Source: Nitrobacter sp051535235 (lineage in GTDB: Bacteria; Pseudomonadota; Alphaproteobacteria; Rhizobiales; Xanthobacteraceae). From it: a DNA stretch of 64,000 nt. Under the pieces are notes generated by a model that saw nothing but the letters and a program-made list of their open reading frames with translations, ran no database searches and was not told the DNA's origin. Positions 8,201-17,519 of this stretch are shown here, piece by piece. The stretch lies in contig NZ_JBPPLZ010000003.1 in the NCBI RefSeq assembly GCF_051535235.1, positions 322,925 through 386,924 of the forward strand, given 5' to 3'. Made by a program: the position numbers and the translations under genes. Position 1 is the stretch's first letter. The number at the start of each line of letters is the position of its first letter.

Positions 8201-9019
8201 GGTGCCGCCCGACTTGATCGCGCCCGCGGCGCGGTCGCCGATCTTGAGGAAGCTCATCAGCCCGGAGGAGCGGCCGCCGCCAGAAAGGCGCTCGCCTTCG
8301 CCGCGCAGCCGCGAGAAGTTGGAGCCGGTGCCGGAGCCGTATTTGAACAGACGCGCCTCGCGCACCCACAGGTCCATGATGCCGCCCTCGTTGACGAGGT
8401 CGTCCTCGATGCCCTGGATGAAGCAGGCGTGCGGCTGCGGGTGCTCATAGGAGGACTTCGACCTGATCAGCTTGCCGGTCTTGAAGTCGACGTAGTAGTG
8501 GCCCTGGCCCGGACCGTCGATGCCATAGGCCCAGTGCAGGCCGGTGTTGAACCACTGCGGCGAGTTCGGCGCGACCATCTGGCGCGCCAGCATGTAGCGC
8601 AACTCGTCATTGAAGGCGCGGGCGTCATCTTCCGAACTGAAGTAGCCGCCTTTCCAGCCCCAATAGGTCCAGCAGCCGGCAAGCCGATCGAACACCTGCT
8701 TGGCCGAGGTTTCGCCGCCGATGCGCTCGGCCTCGGGGAGGGTGGCGAGCGCGTCGGTGTCGGGCACCGAACGCCACAGCCATGAGGGGACCGTCTCTTC
8801 CTCGATTCTCTTCAGGCGCGCCGCGACGCCCGCTTTGCGGAAATACTTTTGCGCGAGCACGTCGGAGGCGACCTGCGACCAGAATTCAGGCACCTCGACG
8901 TTCTCGAGGCAAAACACCACCGAGCCGTCCGGATTGCGGATCTCGCTCGTCGTCAGCCGGAAATCGATCTCCGCATAGGGTGACTGCTGGTCCCTGGTGT
9001 AGCGCCGTTCGAATCTCAT
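5159..9019 (-). CDS. nrdJ: Vitamin B12-dependent (class II) ribonucleotide reductase
   Basis: Adenosylcobalamin-dependent ribonucleotide reductase, which makes deoxyribonucleotides for DNA synthesis without needing oxygen. The 1286-aa protein has the long alphaproteobacterial architecture. Cys199 sits in PQPHACFIQG, the active-site NPCSE motif is at 474-478 with Cys476, the large alpha/beta barrel follows, and a C-terminal zinc-ribbon tail has Cys1259, 1262, 1273, 1276, 1279 and 1285. Two stretches interrupt the usual protein: residues about 502-533 after LLTFYNDS and residues about 1177-1190. Both are encoded by short dispersed repeats inserted in frame. The frame is intact throughout, so the enzyme is presumably active. 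No cobalamin riboswitch is seen upstream, but two NrdR-like sites are possible. Confidence 0.97.
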   Translation of the reverse strand: MRFERRYTRDQQSPYAEIDFRLTTSEIRNPDGSVVFCLENVEVPEFWSQVASDVLAQKYFRKAGVAARLKRIEEETVPSWLWRSVPDTDALATLPEAERIGGETSAKQVFDRLAGCWTYWGWKGGYFSSEDDARAFNDELRYMLARQMVAPNSPQWFNTGLHWAYGIDGPGQGHYYVDFKTGKLIRSKSSYEHPQPHACFIQGIEDDLVNEGGIMDLWVREARLFKYGSGTGSNFSRLRGEGERLSGGGRSSGLMSFLKIGDRAAGAIKSGGTTRRAAKMVVVDADHPDIEQYIDWKVKEEQKVAALVTGSRINQKHLKAVMRACVNCEGSGDDCFVPEKNPALRREIKLARRAMVPDNYIKRVIQFARQGYKDIDFPVYDTDWDSEAYLTVSGQNSNNSVSLRDDFLRAVETDGTWNLKGRTNGKVTKTLKARELWEKIGYAAWASADPGLHFNTTMNDWHTCKASGDIRASNPCSEYMFLDDTACNLASLNLLTFYNDSDVIPGRASSREPGIQNRLPDSGSGPTGRPGMTKEFDVDAYEHTVRLWTVVLEISVLMAQFPSKAIAELSYEFRTLGLGFANIGGLLMTMGLSYDSRESRALCGALTAIMTGIAYKTSAEMAGELGAFPGHKKNAGHMLRVIRNHLRAAHGQSSGYEALSVNPVPLDHASCPQPGLVAHATRAWDDALALGEQHGYRNAQVTVVAPTGTIGLVMDCDTTGIEPDFALVKFKKLAGGGYWKIINRAVPEALRALGYRESEIAEIEAYAVGHGSLSNAPGINVSTLKAKGFTDEAIAKVEKVLPTAFDIKFAFNKWTFGEDFIRDTLGIDAEALASPAFDLLAAVGFTRREIEAANVHICGAMTVEGAPHLKPEHYAVFDCANPCGKIGKRYLSVESHIRMMAASQPFISGAISKTINMPNDATVEDCKSAYLLSWKLALKANALYRDGSKLSQPLNSQLIADDDDEDDAIEALLEKPMAARAAAVSEKVVERLVERIIVMREREKMPDRRKGYTQKAVVGGHKVYLRTGEYDDGRLGEIFIDMHKEGAALRSFINNFAIAVSLGLQYGVPLEEYVDAFTFTRFEPAGPVQGNDSIKYATSILDYVFRELAVSYMSRFDLAHVDPSESGFDAIGKGVAEGKEPEGQSQQATRYVSKGLTRSRTDNLVVMRGGGDTRNTSVPSPLVGEGQGGGSKVTALGSSRVGDATDGAVALKQETEHDLSPTERLEQQQRSKAAAHSTAPTKAERRAEAKARGYEGEMCPECGNFTLVRNGTCMKCDTCGGTTGCS
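5449..5490. repeat. Dispersed palindromic repeat inserted in frame in nrdJ (distal)
   Basis: On the plus strand CCCCTCCCTGACCCTCCCCC then ACAAGGGGTGAGGG; on the minus strand it is translated as SVPSPLVGEGQGGGS (NrdJ residues about 1177-1190). It belongs to the same CTCACCCCTT / GGGGAGGGTC family as 3161-3205. It sits in the flexible linker before the zinc-ribbon tail. Confidence 0.65.
7421..7514. repeat. 94-bp palindromic repeat inserted in frame in nrdJ
   Basis: The ends are inverted repeats, CGTCATTCCGGG at 7421-7432 and CCCGGAATGACG at 7503-7514, with an inner CCGGACCCGGAATCCGG. This is the classic intergenic repeat of Bradyrhizobiaceae, but here it lies inside a coding sequence and is read through as about 32 residues beginning DVIPGRASSREPG and ending GRPGMT. 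The usual NrdJ sequence resumes immediately after it (KEFDVDAYEH). Insertion falls in a surface-type loop just after the NPCSE active-site segment. Confidence 0.85.
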
Positions 9020-9177
9020 GTCCCTTGCCCCGTCACTGTCCGCGCCGCTTCAACGGCATCGGCGATTTCCATTCGCGAACTTTTTCGGTCCGCAGTTCGG
9101 CCGTGCGTTCCTGGCCGTCGATCCTCTGGAGCACGAGCAGGGGCGGAGTTGGGTCCGCCACCGATCATACCCTAACG

Positions 9178-9236
9178 CCCCACACTGCGATTTGAGCCGT
9201 TTTGGCTCGTTTTTGACGTCCCCAAACATCTTGTCG
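9178..9236 (-). promoter_or_regulatory. Candidate pair of NrdR sites upstream of nrdJ
   Basis: Two related 17-bp sequences, CCCCACACTGCGATTTG (9178-9194) and CCCCAAACATCTTGTCG (9220-9236), in the same orientation and 42 bp apart start to start, four helical turns. NrdR, the nucleotide-binding repressor of ribonucleotide reductase genes, is known to bind paired boxes spaced by whole helical turns. The match to the published NrdR consensus is only partial, so this is a suggestion. Confidence 0.3.
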
Positions 9237-9381
9237 CCAAGGCAGACACCCCCGCGACCCCGTCGCCAGCCGGCGGACGAAGTGTTCATAATGGAACCCT
9301 TGAGGGAGGCTCGGCGTGACCCAGTTACATGCGCGTCGAGCGGGTCAAAAGCTAAGGCAACTCCCGCTAACCCGTCAAGGA

Positions 9382-9410
9382 TTAGTATTCATTTCTCAAT
9401 GAAATACTAA
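9382..9410. repeat. AT-rich inverted repeat
   Basis: TTAGTATTCATT (9382-9393), a TCTC loop, then AATGAAATACTAA (9398-9410): complementary except for one missing T. It is strikingly AT-rich against a GC-rich background. It may be an operator or the footprint of an excised element; no gene starts right beside it. Confidence 0.5.
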
Positions 9411-9636
9411 ATATGGTGGAAAGAGAGGAAAACCAAGAGCTGGCGACGCCTTGGATGAGGTCAAGTATCGGTGAGTCCTCAAGGATTCCAAAGCGAAAGA
9501 ATCCTCAACCGCCCTGCTGGAATGAGCTTCTCCCACTGTTCACAGGACAGCTATTTATTGATCGTCGGGGGGTTGCATCGCAGCGACTCGGACCTCGTTT
9601 CTCAAGGAGGCATGTTCACCGCCGGAGGCGGGCGTA

Positions 9637-9735
9637 ATGGACGCGATTTTGGGCATCGATTCCGCAGGACTCTCGCCCATGTCTGAGCCCGCCAGCGGCG
9701 ATTCGTATCGTTCGCTTGTTGCATGGGAGGACTGA
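9637..9735 (+). CDS. Candidate 32-aa small protein
   Basis: A short frame starting MDAILGIDSAGLS and ending SLVAWED. It has a full GGAGG ribosome site eight bases before the ATG at 9637, and the hairpin terminator at 9753-9780 comes only 17 bp after its stop. Together these look like a small transcription unit. No family is recognised, there is no membrane segment, and the length is at the limit of what chance allows, so it needs expression or conservation evidence. Confidence 0.35.
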   Translation: MDAILGIDSAGLSPMSEPASGDSYRSLVAWED

Positions 9736-9752
9736 AAGCGGACATGAAAAAG

Positions 9753-9780
9753 AAAAGCGGTGCGCAAAGGCACCGCTTTT
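9753..9780. terminator. Bidirectional rho-independent terminator
   Basis: Perfect 10-bp stem AAAAGCGGTG / CACCGCTTTT with an 8-nt loop. On the minus strand it is followed by a T-rich run (CTTTTTC), serving the glycine-rich protein gene. On the plus strand the stem itself ends in TTTT, serving the candidate 32-aa frame. Confidence 0.8.
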
Positions 9781-9799
9781 GATTTGAGGGACAGGCCCG

Positions 9800-9840
9800 C
9801 TCTAGCACTTCTGATTCCATCAGAAGCGAAAGTGCTCGGA
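9800..9840. repeat. Short palindromic repeat with nested hairpins
   Basis: Outer arms AGCACTT (9804-9810) and AAGTGCT (9830-9836), inner arms CTTCTGA (9808-9814) and TCAGAAG (9820-9826). The two stems share bases, so they are alternatives. By pattern it is a dispersed intergenic repeat; it lies just after the stop of the glycine-rich protein gene. Confidence 0.5.
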
Positions 9841-9852
9841 GCCTAAGTTACG

Positions 9853-10395
9853 TCACGGGCAGGGGTGACGCAGACCGTCGTAACCAAGATAGGTGCCCGA
9901 ACTGACGTCGTATGATTTGAACCGCTGCTGGCAATACGCAACGTCGCCGCCGCCGGGAGCGACTTCATAGGTCGGGCTGTCATCATAGTACCCGTAGGAA
10001 TCATCGTAGTAATACGGACTAGCGAACGTACTGCCGATCGCTGAGCCCACCACGAAGCCCGGAAAGAAGCCGCCGCCATAGTAGCCGCCGCCGCCCCACC
10101 GGTGGCCTCCGCCATGCCAGTGCCCACCACCACCATGCCAGCCGCCGCCGCCAGCCCAATGTCGGCCACCGCCACCGGCCCAATTTCCGCCGCCACCGCC
10201 GCCCGGTCGCATACCCATATGGCCACCACCCATGTGACCACCACCACCACGACCCATATGCCCGCCGCCGCCACCGTGGCCGCCACCGCCACCAGAGTAC
10301 TGAGCTTTTGTTTGCGCGGAGCTGGGGGAAGTCGTGGCCAGCGGCACTGCAAGCGCAATGACAGCCGCGGCTAATACTGGTTTGAAACTCAACAT
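9853..10395 (-). CDS. Glycine/histidine-rich secreted protein with BA14K-like C-terminus
   Basis: 180-aa exported protein. The ATG at 10395 is chosen because it opens a clean signal peptide (MLSFKPVLAAAVIALAVPL, cleavage near SSAQ) and has a GGAG ribosome site; the frame is open to 10470. The mature protein begins with about 80 residues of Gly/His/Trp/Met repeats such as GGGGHMGGGHMG. It then has a hydrophobic glycine segment and a C-terminal YCQQRFKSYDVSSGTYLGYD, which matches the BA14K family, known for lectin-like immunoreactive proteins of Brucella. Likely periplasmic or envelope-associated; the His/Gly stretch could bind metal, but that is inference. Confidence 0.8.
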   Translation of the reverse strand: MLSFKPVLAAAVIALAVPLATTSPSSAQTKAQYSGGGGGHGGGGGHMGRGGGGHMGGGHMGMRPGGGGGGNWAGGGGRHWAGGGGWHGGGGHWHGGGHRWGGGGYYGGGFFPGFVVGSAIGSTFASPYYYDDSYGYYDDSPTYEVAPGGGDVAYCQQRFKSYDVSSGTYLGYDGLRHPCP

Positions 10396-10608
10396 ATTTT
10401 CAACTCCGTATGGTGATTTCGTGTATCGAGCGTTGAATTCCAACGTGGCAATGCAACGCAAGTTCCGCAATTCGGATTACGGAATTGTCATCCGGTTTTC
10501 CTTTGTCCGGACTTTTCGTCGCAGCGAGTCTGGAAGAATTCCGGCAGAGCCAGGCAGACGGCCAAAATTACACCTGATGATTCTGACGAATCGACCAGCG
10601 TGATCGCG

Positions 10609-13650
<3,042 letters not shown>

Positions 13651-13720
13651 GACTGGCTTTTCCGGGCGCGAAAGTCGCGCCGCGTTCGGGTGCGCCGCAC
13701 CGGGCGAAATCCCCGGCTGG

Positions 13721-13788
13721 TGTGGTGGTTCAGAGGTTCGCTTCATTGTCTCGGTGAGTCCATCAAGCGAACGTCTGAACCCGAACCA
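13721..13788. repeat. Large imperfect inverted repeat in the uvrA leader
   Basis: Left arm TGTGGTGGTTCAGAGGTTCG plus CTTCA (13721-13745) and right arm TCAAGCGAACGTCTGAACCC plus GAACCACA (13763-13788) are complementary apart from a small bulge and a few mismatches. It lies between the LexA box and the uvrA ATG, so the uvrA transcript should begin with this strong stem-loop. Part of it recurs at 21182-21287. Confidence 0.65.
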
Positions 13789-13848
13789 CACTGGAATCAC
13801 AGGGTTGCCAGTGTCCCATTGATTCCGAAGTTCGTATCAAGGGTGGCT
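13735..13848 (+). repeat. Dispersed repeat, copy 1
   Basis: Shares blocks with 21182-21287 in the same orientation: GGTTCGC, GAGT, TCAAGCGAA, GAACC, CCACAC, AATCACA, TTGCCAGT and a closing TCCG..TTCG. Copy 1 falls in the leader of uvrA, copy 2 between tRNA-Arg and the alpha-2-macroglobulin gene. The copies are well diverged. Confidence 0.55.
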
Positions 13849-13904
13849 GCAAGGACATGCGAGTTTCGGAATCGGGACCCTGGCGCGGTGTGTGGCTATC
13901 ACTG

Positions 13905-13919
13905 GAACGTAAATAGAAC
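13905..13919 (-). promoter_or_regulatory. LexA (SOS) box upstream of uvrA
   Basis: GAACGTAAATAGAAC, an exact GAAC-N7-GAAC, equivalent to GTTC-N7-GTTC on the uvrA strand. This is the known LexA target of alphaproteobacteria. It lies 255 bp from the chosen uvrA start, and the space between is taken by the repeat at 13721-13848. Confidence 0.75.
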
Positions 13920-14040
13920 GACGGGTAATTTCCAGAGGGCGGATGATGATCATCAACGATTTCGTTGCGCTGGACAGCCCTCGTCGGCACCGCCGCCGGT
14001 CTGTCGGCTCCGACCTGGGGGTACCGGCCGCACTCAAACA

Positions 14041-14069
14041 AAAAAGGCCGGCAAAAAGCCGGCCTTTTT
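14041..14069. terminator. Bidirectional rho-independent terminator after the Omp gene
   Basis: Perfect 12-bp stem AAAAAGGCCGGC / GCCGGCCTTTTT with an AAAAA loop. It sits 34 bp beyond the stop of the outer membrane protein gene (minus strand) and works equally well in either direction, insulating uvrA from its neighbour. Confidence 0.9.
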
Positions 14070-14102
14070 CGTAGTTCCGAGAGACGTTCGGATCAGATGT
14101 AA

Positions 14103-14849
14103 TCAGTACCGCGCAACGGCCGGGCCACCCCAGCGATAGTTGATGCGAGCGGTGACGAGGTCCACACCGTCCTGATGAATGTTGTCAGTTGCGAACACCG
14201 CACCGTTATTGTCGAGGAAGGTGTGGGTGCTGCTGTTCGTGAAGACGTGGTCGTATTCGAAGCCGAGCGACCAGTTCGGCGCGAAGCCATATTCGAGGCC
14301 CACTCCGACCACGCCGCCCCAGCGCGTGTCGTTGACATTGTTGGTCAACTGAGCGCCGGTGGCAGTATCGAGGCTTCGATAGCGGTTGGACGTCACCGCG
14401 GCGCCACCCTTCACATAGAGCAGGGCAGCATCCCAAGCGTAGCCGATCTGGCCGGTGAACAGGCCGAACGCATCAAGGCGGCTGTCGTTAGTGACGAAAG
14501 CGTTTTGGAAGCTGACATTGCGGCCGTTCAGATCGGCCCAGTTGCCCTGGGCTTCAAGACCGAAAACCCACGCACTGGACTGCCAGCGATAACCGATCTG
14601 GCCACCGACCGTGCCGCCGGTTGCGTCATGGCAACCTTCGGAACCTACCCCGACCCAGTCCCAGCAATTCCTGCTCGATCCCCAGCCGCCGTTCGCGCCG
14701 ATGTACATGCCGCTCCAGTCATAGATCGCGGCGACCATCGGAGGAGGAGCCTTCGTATAATGACGCGCTGCGAGGTCGGCTGCAGCGGCAGGCGCCGCGC
14801 TGAGGCCGATGGCGAGAGCACCAATGGCGCCGATCAGTAGCTTGTTCAT
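14103..14849 (-). CDS. Outer membrane beta-barrel protein (Omp25/31-like)
   Basis: 248-aa porin-family barrel protein. The start at 14849 (MNKLLIGAIGALAIGLSAAP) gives a clear signal peptide cleaved near AAAAD. The mature protein shows the usual rhizobial Omp25/Omp31/RopB pattern: YDWSGMYIGANGGWG at the first strand, GQIGYRWQSSAWVFGLEAQG, GQIGYAWDAALLYVKGGAAV, VGVGLEYGFAPNWSLGFEYD, and a closing ARINYRWGGPAVARY with an aromatic-rich C-terminal strand. It probably forms an 8-strand barrel that shapes outer-membrane permeability. Two cysteines near residue 60 (NCWDW and GCHDA) are unusual for this family. It stands between uvrA and ssb, which in many relatives are direct divergent neighbours. 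Confidence 0.9.
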   Translation of the reverse strand: MNKLLIGAIGALAIGLSAAPAAAADLAARHYTKAPPPMVAAIYDWSGMYIGANGGWGSSRNCWDWVGVGSEGCHDATGGTVGGQIGYRWQSSAWVFGLEAQGNWADLNGRNVSFQNAFVTNDSRLDAFGLFTGQIGYAWDAALLYVKGGAAVTSNRYRSLDTATGAQLTNNVNDTRWGGVVGVGLEYGFAPNWSLGFEYDHVFTNSSTHTFLDNNGAVFATDNIHQDGVDLVTARINYRWGGPAVARY

Positions 14850-15049
14850 TTCAAATCCCCGGAATTTCAACTTCGTTTGGACGCGAGCGCAGCCCGAATT
14901 CGATAAATGCTGTATATCGCCCGGCGCAGAAAAAAGCCGTCTCTCAAATGCAACACTTCGGGCAAATTGGAGCCGCCGCTAGGCCTTCCGCCTCATCGGT
15001 CCATTCGCAAATCTTTCATGGTCGCTCCACCGACCGGGGCCATCGCCTC

Positions 15050-15078
15050 TTGAGAACAAATATGGAACATTATATATT
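15050..15078 (+). promoter_or_regulatory. ssb promoter
   Basis: TTGAGA (15050-15055), a 17-bp spacer and TATATT (15073-15078) make a good sigma-70 type promoter directed at ssb, whose ATG is about 145 bp downstream. The LexA box lies across the -35 and spacer, the expected position for repression. Confidence 0.65.
15054..15068 (+). promoter_or_regulatory. LexA (SOS) box in the ssb promoter
   Basis: GAACAAATATGGAAC, an exact GAAC-N7-GAAC alphaproteobacterial SOS box. It overlaps the -35 element and spacer of the ssb promoter at 15050-15078. Confidence 0.82.
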
Positions 15079-15223
15079 GGACCGGTGGATAACCCGGCGA
15101 ATGACCGCCTCCGCGCGATAACGGGAGTGTAGGGTCGCCACCGTTGCCGCGAAGGCGGTGCCCGGCGTTCGAACCGGCGGCGGCATTCGGATTGGCAATC
15201 GGACGGAGATTGGGAGAACGGCG

Positions 15224-15715
15224 ATGGCGGGTAGCGTAAACAAGGTCATTCTGATCGGCAATCTCGGCGCCGATCCCGAAATCAAGCGGACCCAGGACGG
15301 CCGCCCGATCGCCAATTTGCGAATCGCCACGTCTGAAAGCTGGCGCGATCGGACCAGCGGTGAGCGCAAGGAGAAAACCGAGTGGCACCGCGTCGTGATC
15401 TTCAACGAGGGCCTCTGCAAGGTCGCTGAGCAGTACCTGAAAAAAGGCTCGAAGGTTTACATCGAGGGCCAGTTGCAGACCCGCAAATGGACCGATCAGA
15501 ACGGCGTCGAAAAATACTCCACCGAAGTCGTGCTGCAGAATTTCAACTCGACGCTGACGATGCTCGACGGCCGCAACAGCGGTGGGGGCGGAGGCAATTT
15601 CGGACCGGATGATTCCGGAGGCGATTTCGGATCGGGGAGTCCATCCGGCGGCCAGCGCCGTGCCGTTGCCGCCGGCGCCCGTCGCAGCGACATGGATGAC
15701 GACATTCCGTTCTAG
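15224..15715 (+). CDS. ssb: Single-stranded DNA-binding protein
   Basis: 163-aa SSB. The N-terminal OB fold (about residues 1-115) starts GSVNKVILIGNLGADPEIKR and includes the conserved TEWHRVVIFN and GSKVYIEGQLQTRKW. A glycine-rich linker follows, and the acidic C-terminal tip DDDIPF recruits repair and replication partners. The start at 15224 gives the normal SSB N-terminus; the 22 further open codons upstream have no family similarity. It binds exposed single strands during replication, recombination and repair. Its promoter carries a LexA box, so expression should rise in the SOS response. Confidence 0.97.
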   Translation: MAGSVNKVILIGNLGADPEIKRTQDGRPIANLRIATSESWRDRTSGERKEKTEWHRVVIFNEGLCKVAEQYLKKGSKVYIEGQLQTRKWTDQNGVEKYSTEVVLQNFNSTLTMLDGRNSGGGGGNFGPDDSGGDFGSGSPSGGQRRAVAAGARRSDMDDDIPF

Positions 15716-15856
15716 GGAGCAGCAACTCCAGGGAGGAGCAGCTCATAAGGCAGCAGTTTGGGCACGGGGTGTGAGTTCGGATATTGGCGCCCCGGCCCCT
15801 GCCATCCGGGCCCGGCGACCAAAATTCTCTGCGGTCTGCCTCTGCTGACTTTAAAG

Positions 15857-15901
15857 TGGCGATCCCGGCAGGATTCGAACCTGCAACCCGCGGAGTAGAA
15901 A
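15857..15901. mobile_element. attL: 45-bp copy of the tRNA-Arg 3' end
   Basis: Identical to 20955-20999, the 3' 45 bases of the tRNA-Arg gene including the encoded CCA. After base 15901 the two diverge. This is the far-end attachment repeat created when the element integrated into the tRNA gene. Confidence 0.92.
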
Positions 15902-15961
15902 ACTTTTGGAGAACAAGCAAAATCAATCAGTTGCGGCCACCATGTTGCGTTGGTGTTTAAG

Positions 15962-16240
15962 TCACGGCCAATAGATTGCGAAGATGCTGCAAATCGCGCT
16001 TGCCGCAGCGGCGAGCGCTGCACGACCGCTCCATGTTGACTGCCTTTCGAGGGTGGCGTGGAGATCAATGCGCCGCCCATTTGAGAGCTTGGTGACCAAA
16101 TATCCACCCATCAAGGCACCTTGGCCGGCGGTTTCAGGCGGTGCGGGCACGGTAACTCTCGCAGAATAGATCCACATGACCGCCGCCGCGCCCGCATTGA
16201 AGGCGGTCACTAGAGGCCAAAGGTGCGAGATCGCAGTCAT
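15962..16240 (-). CDS. Small two-helix membrane protein coupled to the integrase
   Basis: 92-aa protein with two hydrophobic segments: residues about 5-27 (HLWPLVTAFNAGAAAVMWIY) and about 73-90 (AALAAAASAICSIFAIYW). The loop between is basic. Its ATG overlaps the integrase stop in an ATGA, so it should be translationally coupled to the integrase. It is the last gene before attL. I recognise no family; a holin-like role is conceivable from two helices in a phage-derived element, but nothing else supports that. Confidence 0.6.
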   Translation of the reverse strand: MTAISHLWPLVTAFNAGAAAVMWIYSARVTVPAPPETAGQGALMGGYLVTKLSNGRRIDLHATLERQSTWSGRAALAAAASAICSIFAIYWP

Positions 16241-17484
16241 GAGCTTTGCCTACCCAGGAGCCGGGTCTGAATACTCTCCGCCGCCTTCTGGCCGGCCTCA
16301 GCATCAGCGAATAGGTGGCCATATACGTCGAATGTCACCTTGATTGAACTATGTCCCATAAGATTCTGAATCTGCTTCGGGTTGTAGCCACTCTCAATCC
16401 AAAGGGAAGCGCAGGCGTGGCGCAACGAGTGCATGCCGTACTTGCCCGCCACGATGACCTTGGGCTCGCCAGCATCATCCAAGATCGGCTTGCCTGCCTT
16501 GTTCAGTGCCGGCCGCGGTTCGGTCAGTCCGGCTGCTACCAGAATCGGATACAGACCGCGTTCGATCAGGTTTGAGTGGCTTTCGACCTTGCCAAGGCCG
16601 TTGGGGAAGACGAGATCGAGGATCTTTACCGATTCGCCATTAGCGTCCCTCTTGCCCATGTCGCGCTTCGGGCAAACCAGCTTCCACTCCCGCAGGGCGT
16701 TGATGACGATCGGCGGGCAGGGGATCGAACGATAACCGGCCTTCGATTTGAGCTTCCCGATTCGGTGCGAGGCATCAGCACGCTGCGTCAGACTCAGTTG
16801 CTTGGCCTCGAAATCGACGTTGGCCCAGCGCAGTCCTCGGAGCTCGCTCGCCCGTAGACCGCAGAAGACCGCCACCAGGATCACCGGCCGCCAGCGACCG
16901 GTGGCGCCGGCGATGATCGACTGAAGCTCGGCCTTGGTCGGGATCACGGGGCGCGGATCATCGCGATCGGGGAGTTTTAGCTCGATTCCCACGGTGGGGG
17001 CGGTGCTGGCCAGACTGAGGCGGCGCACTTCTTTGAAGATGCCGCCGAGCGATCTTACCACGCGTTTGACCATCTCGGCGGACCGGACGCCTTTGCGCAG
17101 TTGATCGGCGAACGCATTGACAGCAGGAACGGTGATCTCGGCAAGTTTCCTGCCGCCGATAAATGGCACGATGTGCAGATTAACGTGCTCTTCGTAGCCC
17201 TTCACCGTCATGGGCTCGAGGCCCTTCTCGTTACAGTTCTCGATCCAGAGGGTCGCGGCCTCTTTAACCGTTGGCGAAATGCTACCCGGCGTATGAACGC
17301 CGCATGCAACGTCGTGGCGAGTTTGAACCAGCCAGGCATTTGCTTCTGACTTGCGTTCGAACTGTTTAAAGCGACGCTTGCCGGCGCCATCGACATAGCC
17401 CGCTAACCAGCGAACGAGGTTAGAGGGGAGGGTGCGCTTACGAACGGTGGCCAACGCCGATCGCAAGAAATTCGAAGACCTCAA
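16237..17484 (-). CDS. int: Tyrosine recombinase / phage-type integrase
   Basis: 415-aa site-specific recombinase with a three-part layout: an N-terminal arm-binding domain (about 1-60), a SAM-like core-binding domain (about 65-170) and a catalytic domain. The catalytic residues are all visible: Arg211 in GLRASELRG, His352 and Arg355 in HSLRH, His378 in MGHSS, and the nucleophile Tyr388 in DVYGH. It should carry out integration at the 3' end of tRNA-Arg and, with the HTH protein at the other end, excision. It faces outward towards attL, as expected for tRNA-targeting islands. The active site is complete, so the element may still be mobile. Confidence 0.95.
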   Translation of the reverse strand: MRSSNFLRSALATVRKRTLPSNLVRWLAGYVDGAGKRRFKQFERKSEANAWLVQTRHDVACGVHTPGSISPTVKEAATLWIENCNEKGLEPMTVKGYEEHVNLHIVPFIGGRKLAEITVPAVNAFADQLRKGVRSAEMVKRVVRSLGGIFKEVRRLSLASTAPTVGIELKLPDRDDPRPVIPTKAELQSIIAGATGRWRPVILVAVFCGLRASELRGLRWANVDFEAKQLSLTQRADASHRIGKLKSKAGYRSIPCPPIVINALREWKLVCPKRDMGKRDANGESVKILDLVFPNGLGKVESHSNLIERGLYPILVAAGLTEPRPALNKAGKPILDDAGEPKVIVAGKYGMHSLRHACASLWIESGYNPKQIQNLMGHSSIKVTFDVYGHLFADAEAGQKAAESIQTRLLGRQSS

Positions 17485-17519
17485 TTCATCTTTTCATCAG
17501 CTTGCGGTCGATGCTTTGC

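Larger units (their letters stand above)
9020..9636. other. Gene-free stretch upstream of nrdJ
   Basis: About 600 bp without a convincing gene. It holds the presumed nrdJ promoter region with two possible NrdR sites (9178-9236), an AT-rich near-perfect inverted repeat at 9382-9410, and a smaller inverted repeat AGGATTC/GAATCCT near 9480-9508. The reading frames that cross it lack ribosome sites and family similarity. Confidence 0.5.

Noticed and set aside
9194..9214. GAGCC/GGCTC hairpin followed by TTTTT, considered as a terminator
   Set aside because: Only a 5-bp stem and no gene ends upstream of it; it falls between the two candidate NrdR boxes.
9020..9410. Cobalamin riboswitch expected before a B12-dependent enzyme
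   Set aside because: I could not find a B12-box-like core or the multi-stem layout on the nrdJ strand.
10080..10300. Short regular GGTGGC/CCACCACC repeats, considered as a CRISPR or minisatellite array
   Set aside because: They are codons for the Gly/His repeats of the secreted protein; unit length is irregular and there are no unique spacers.
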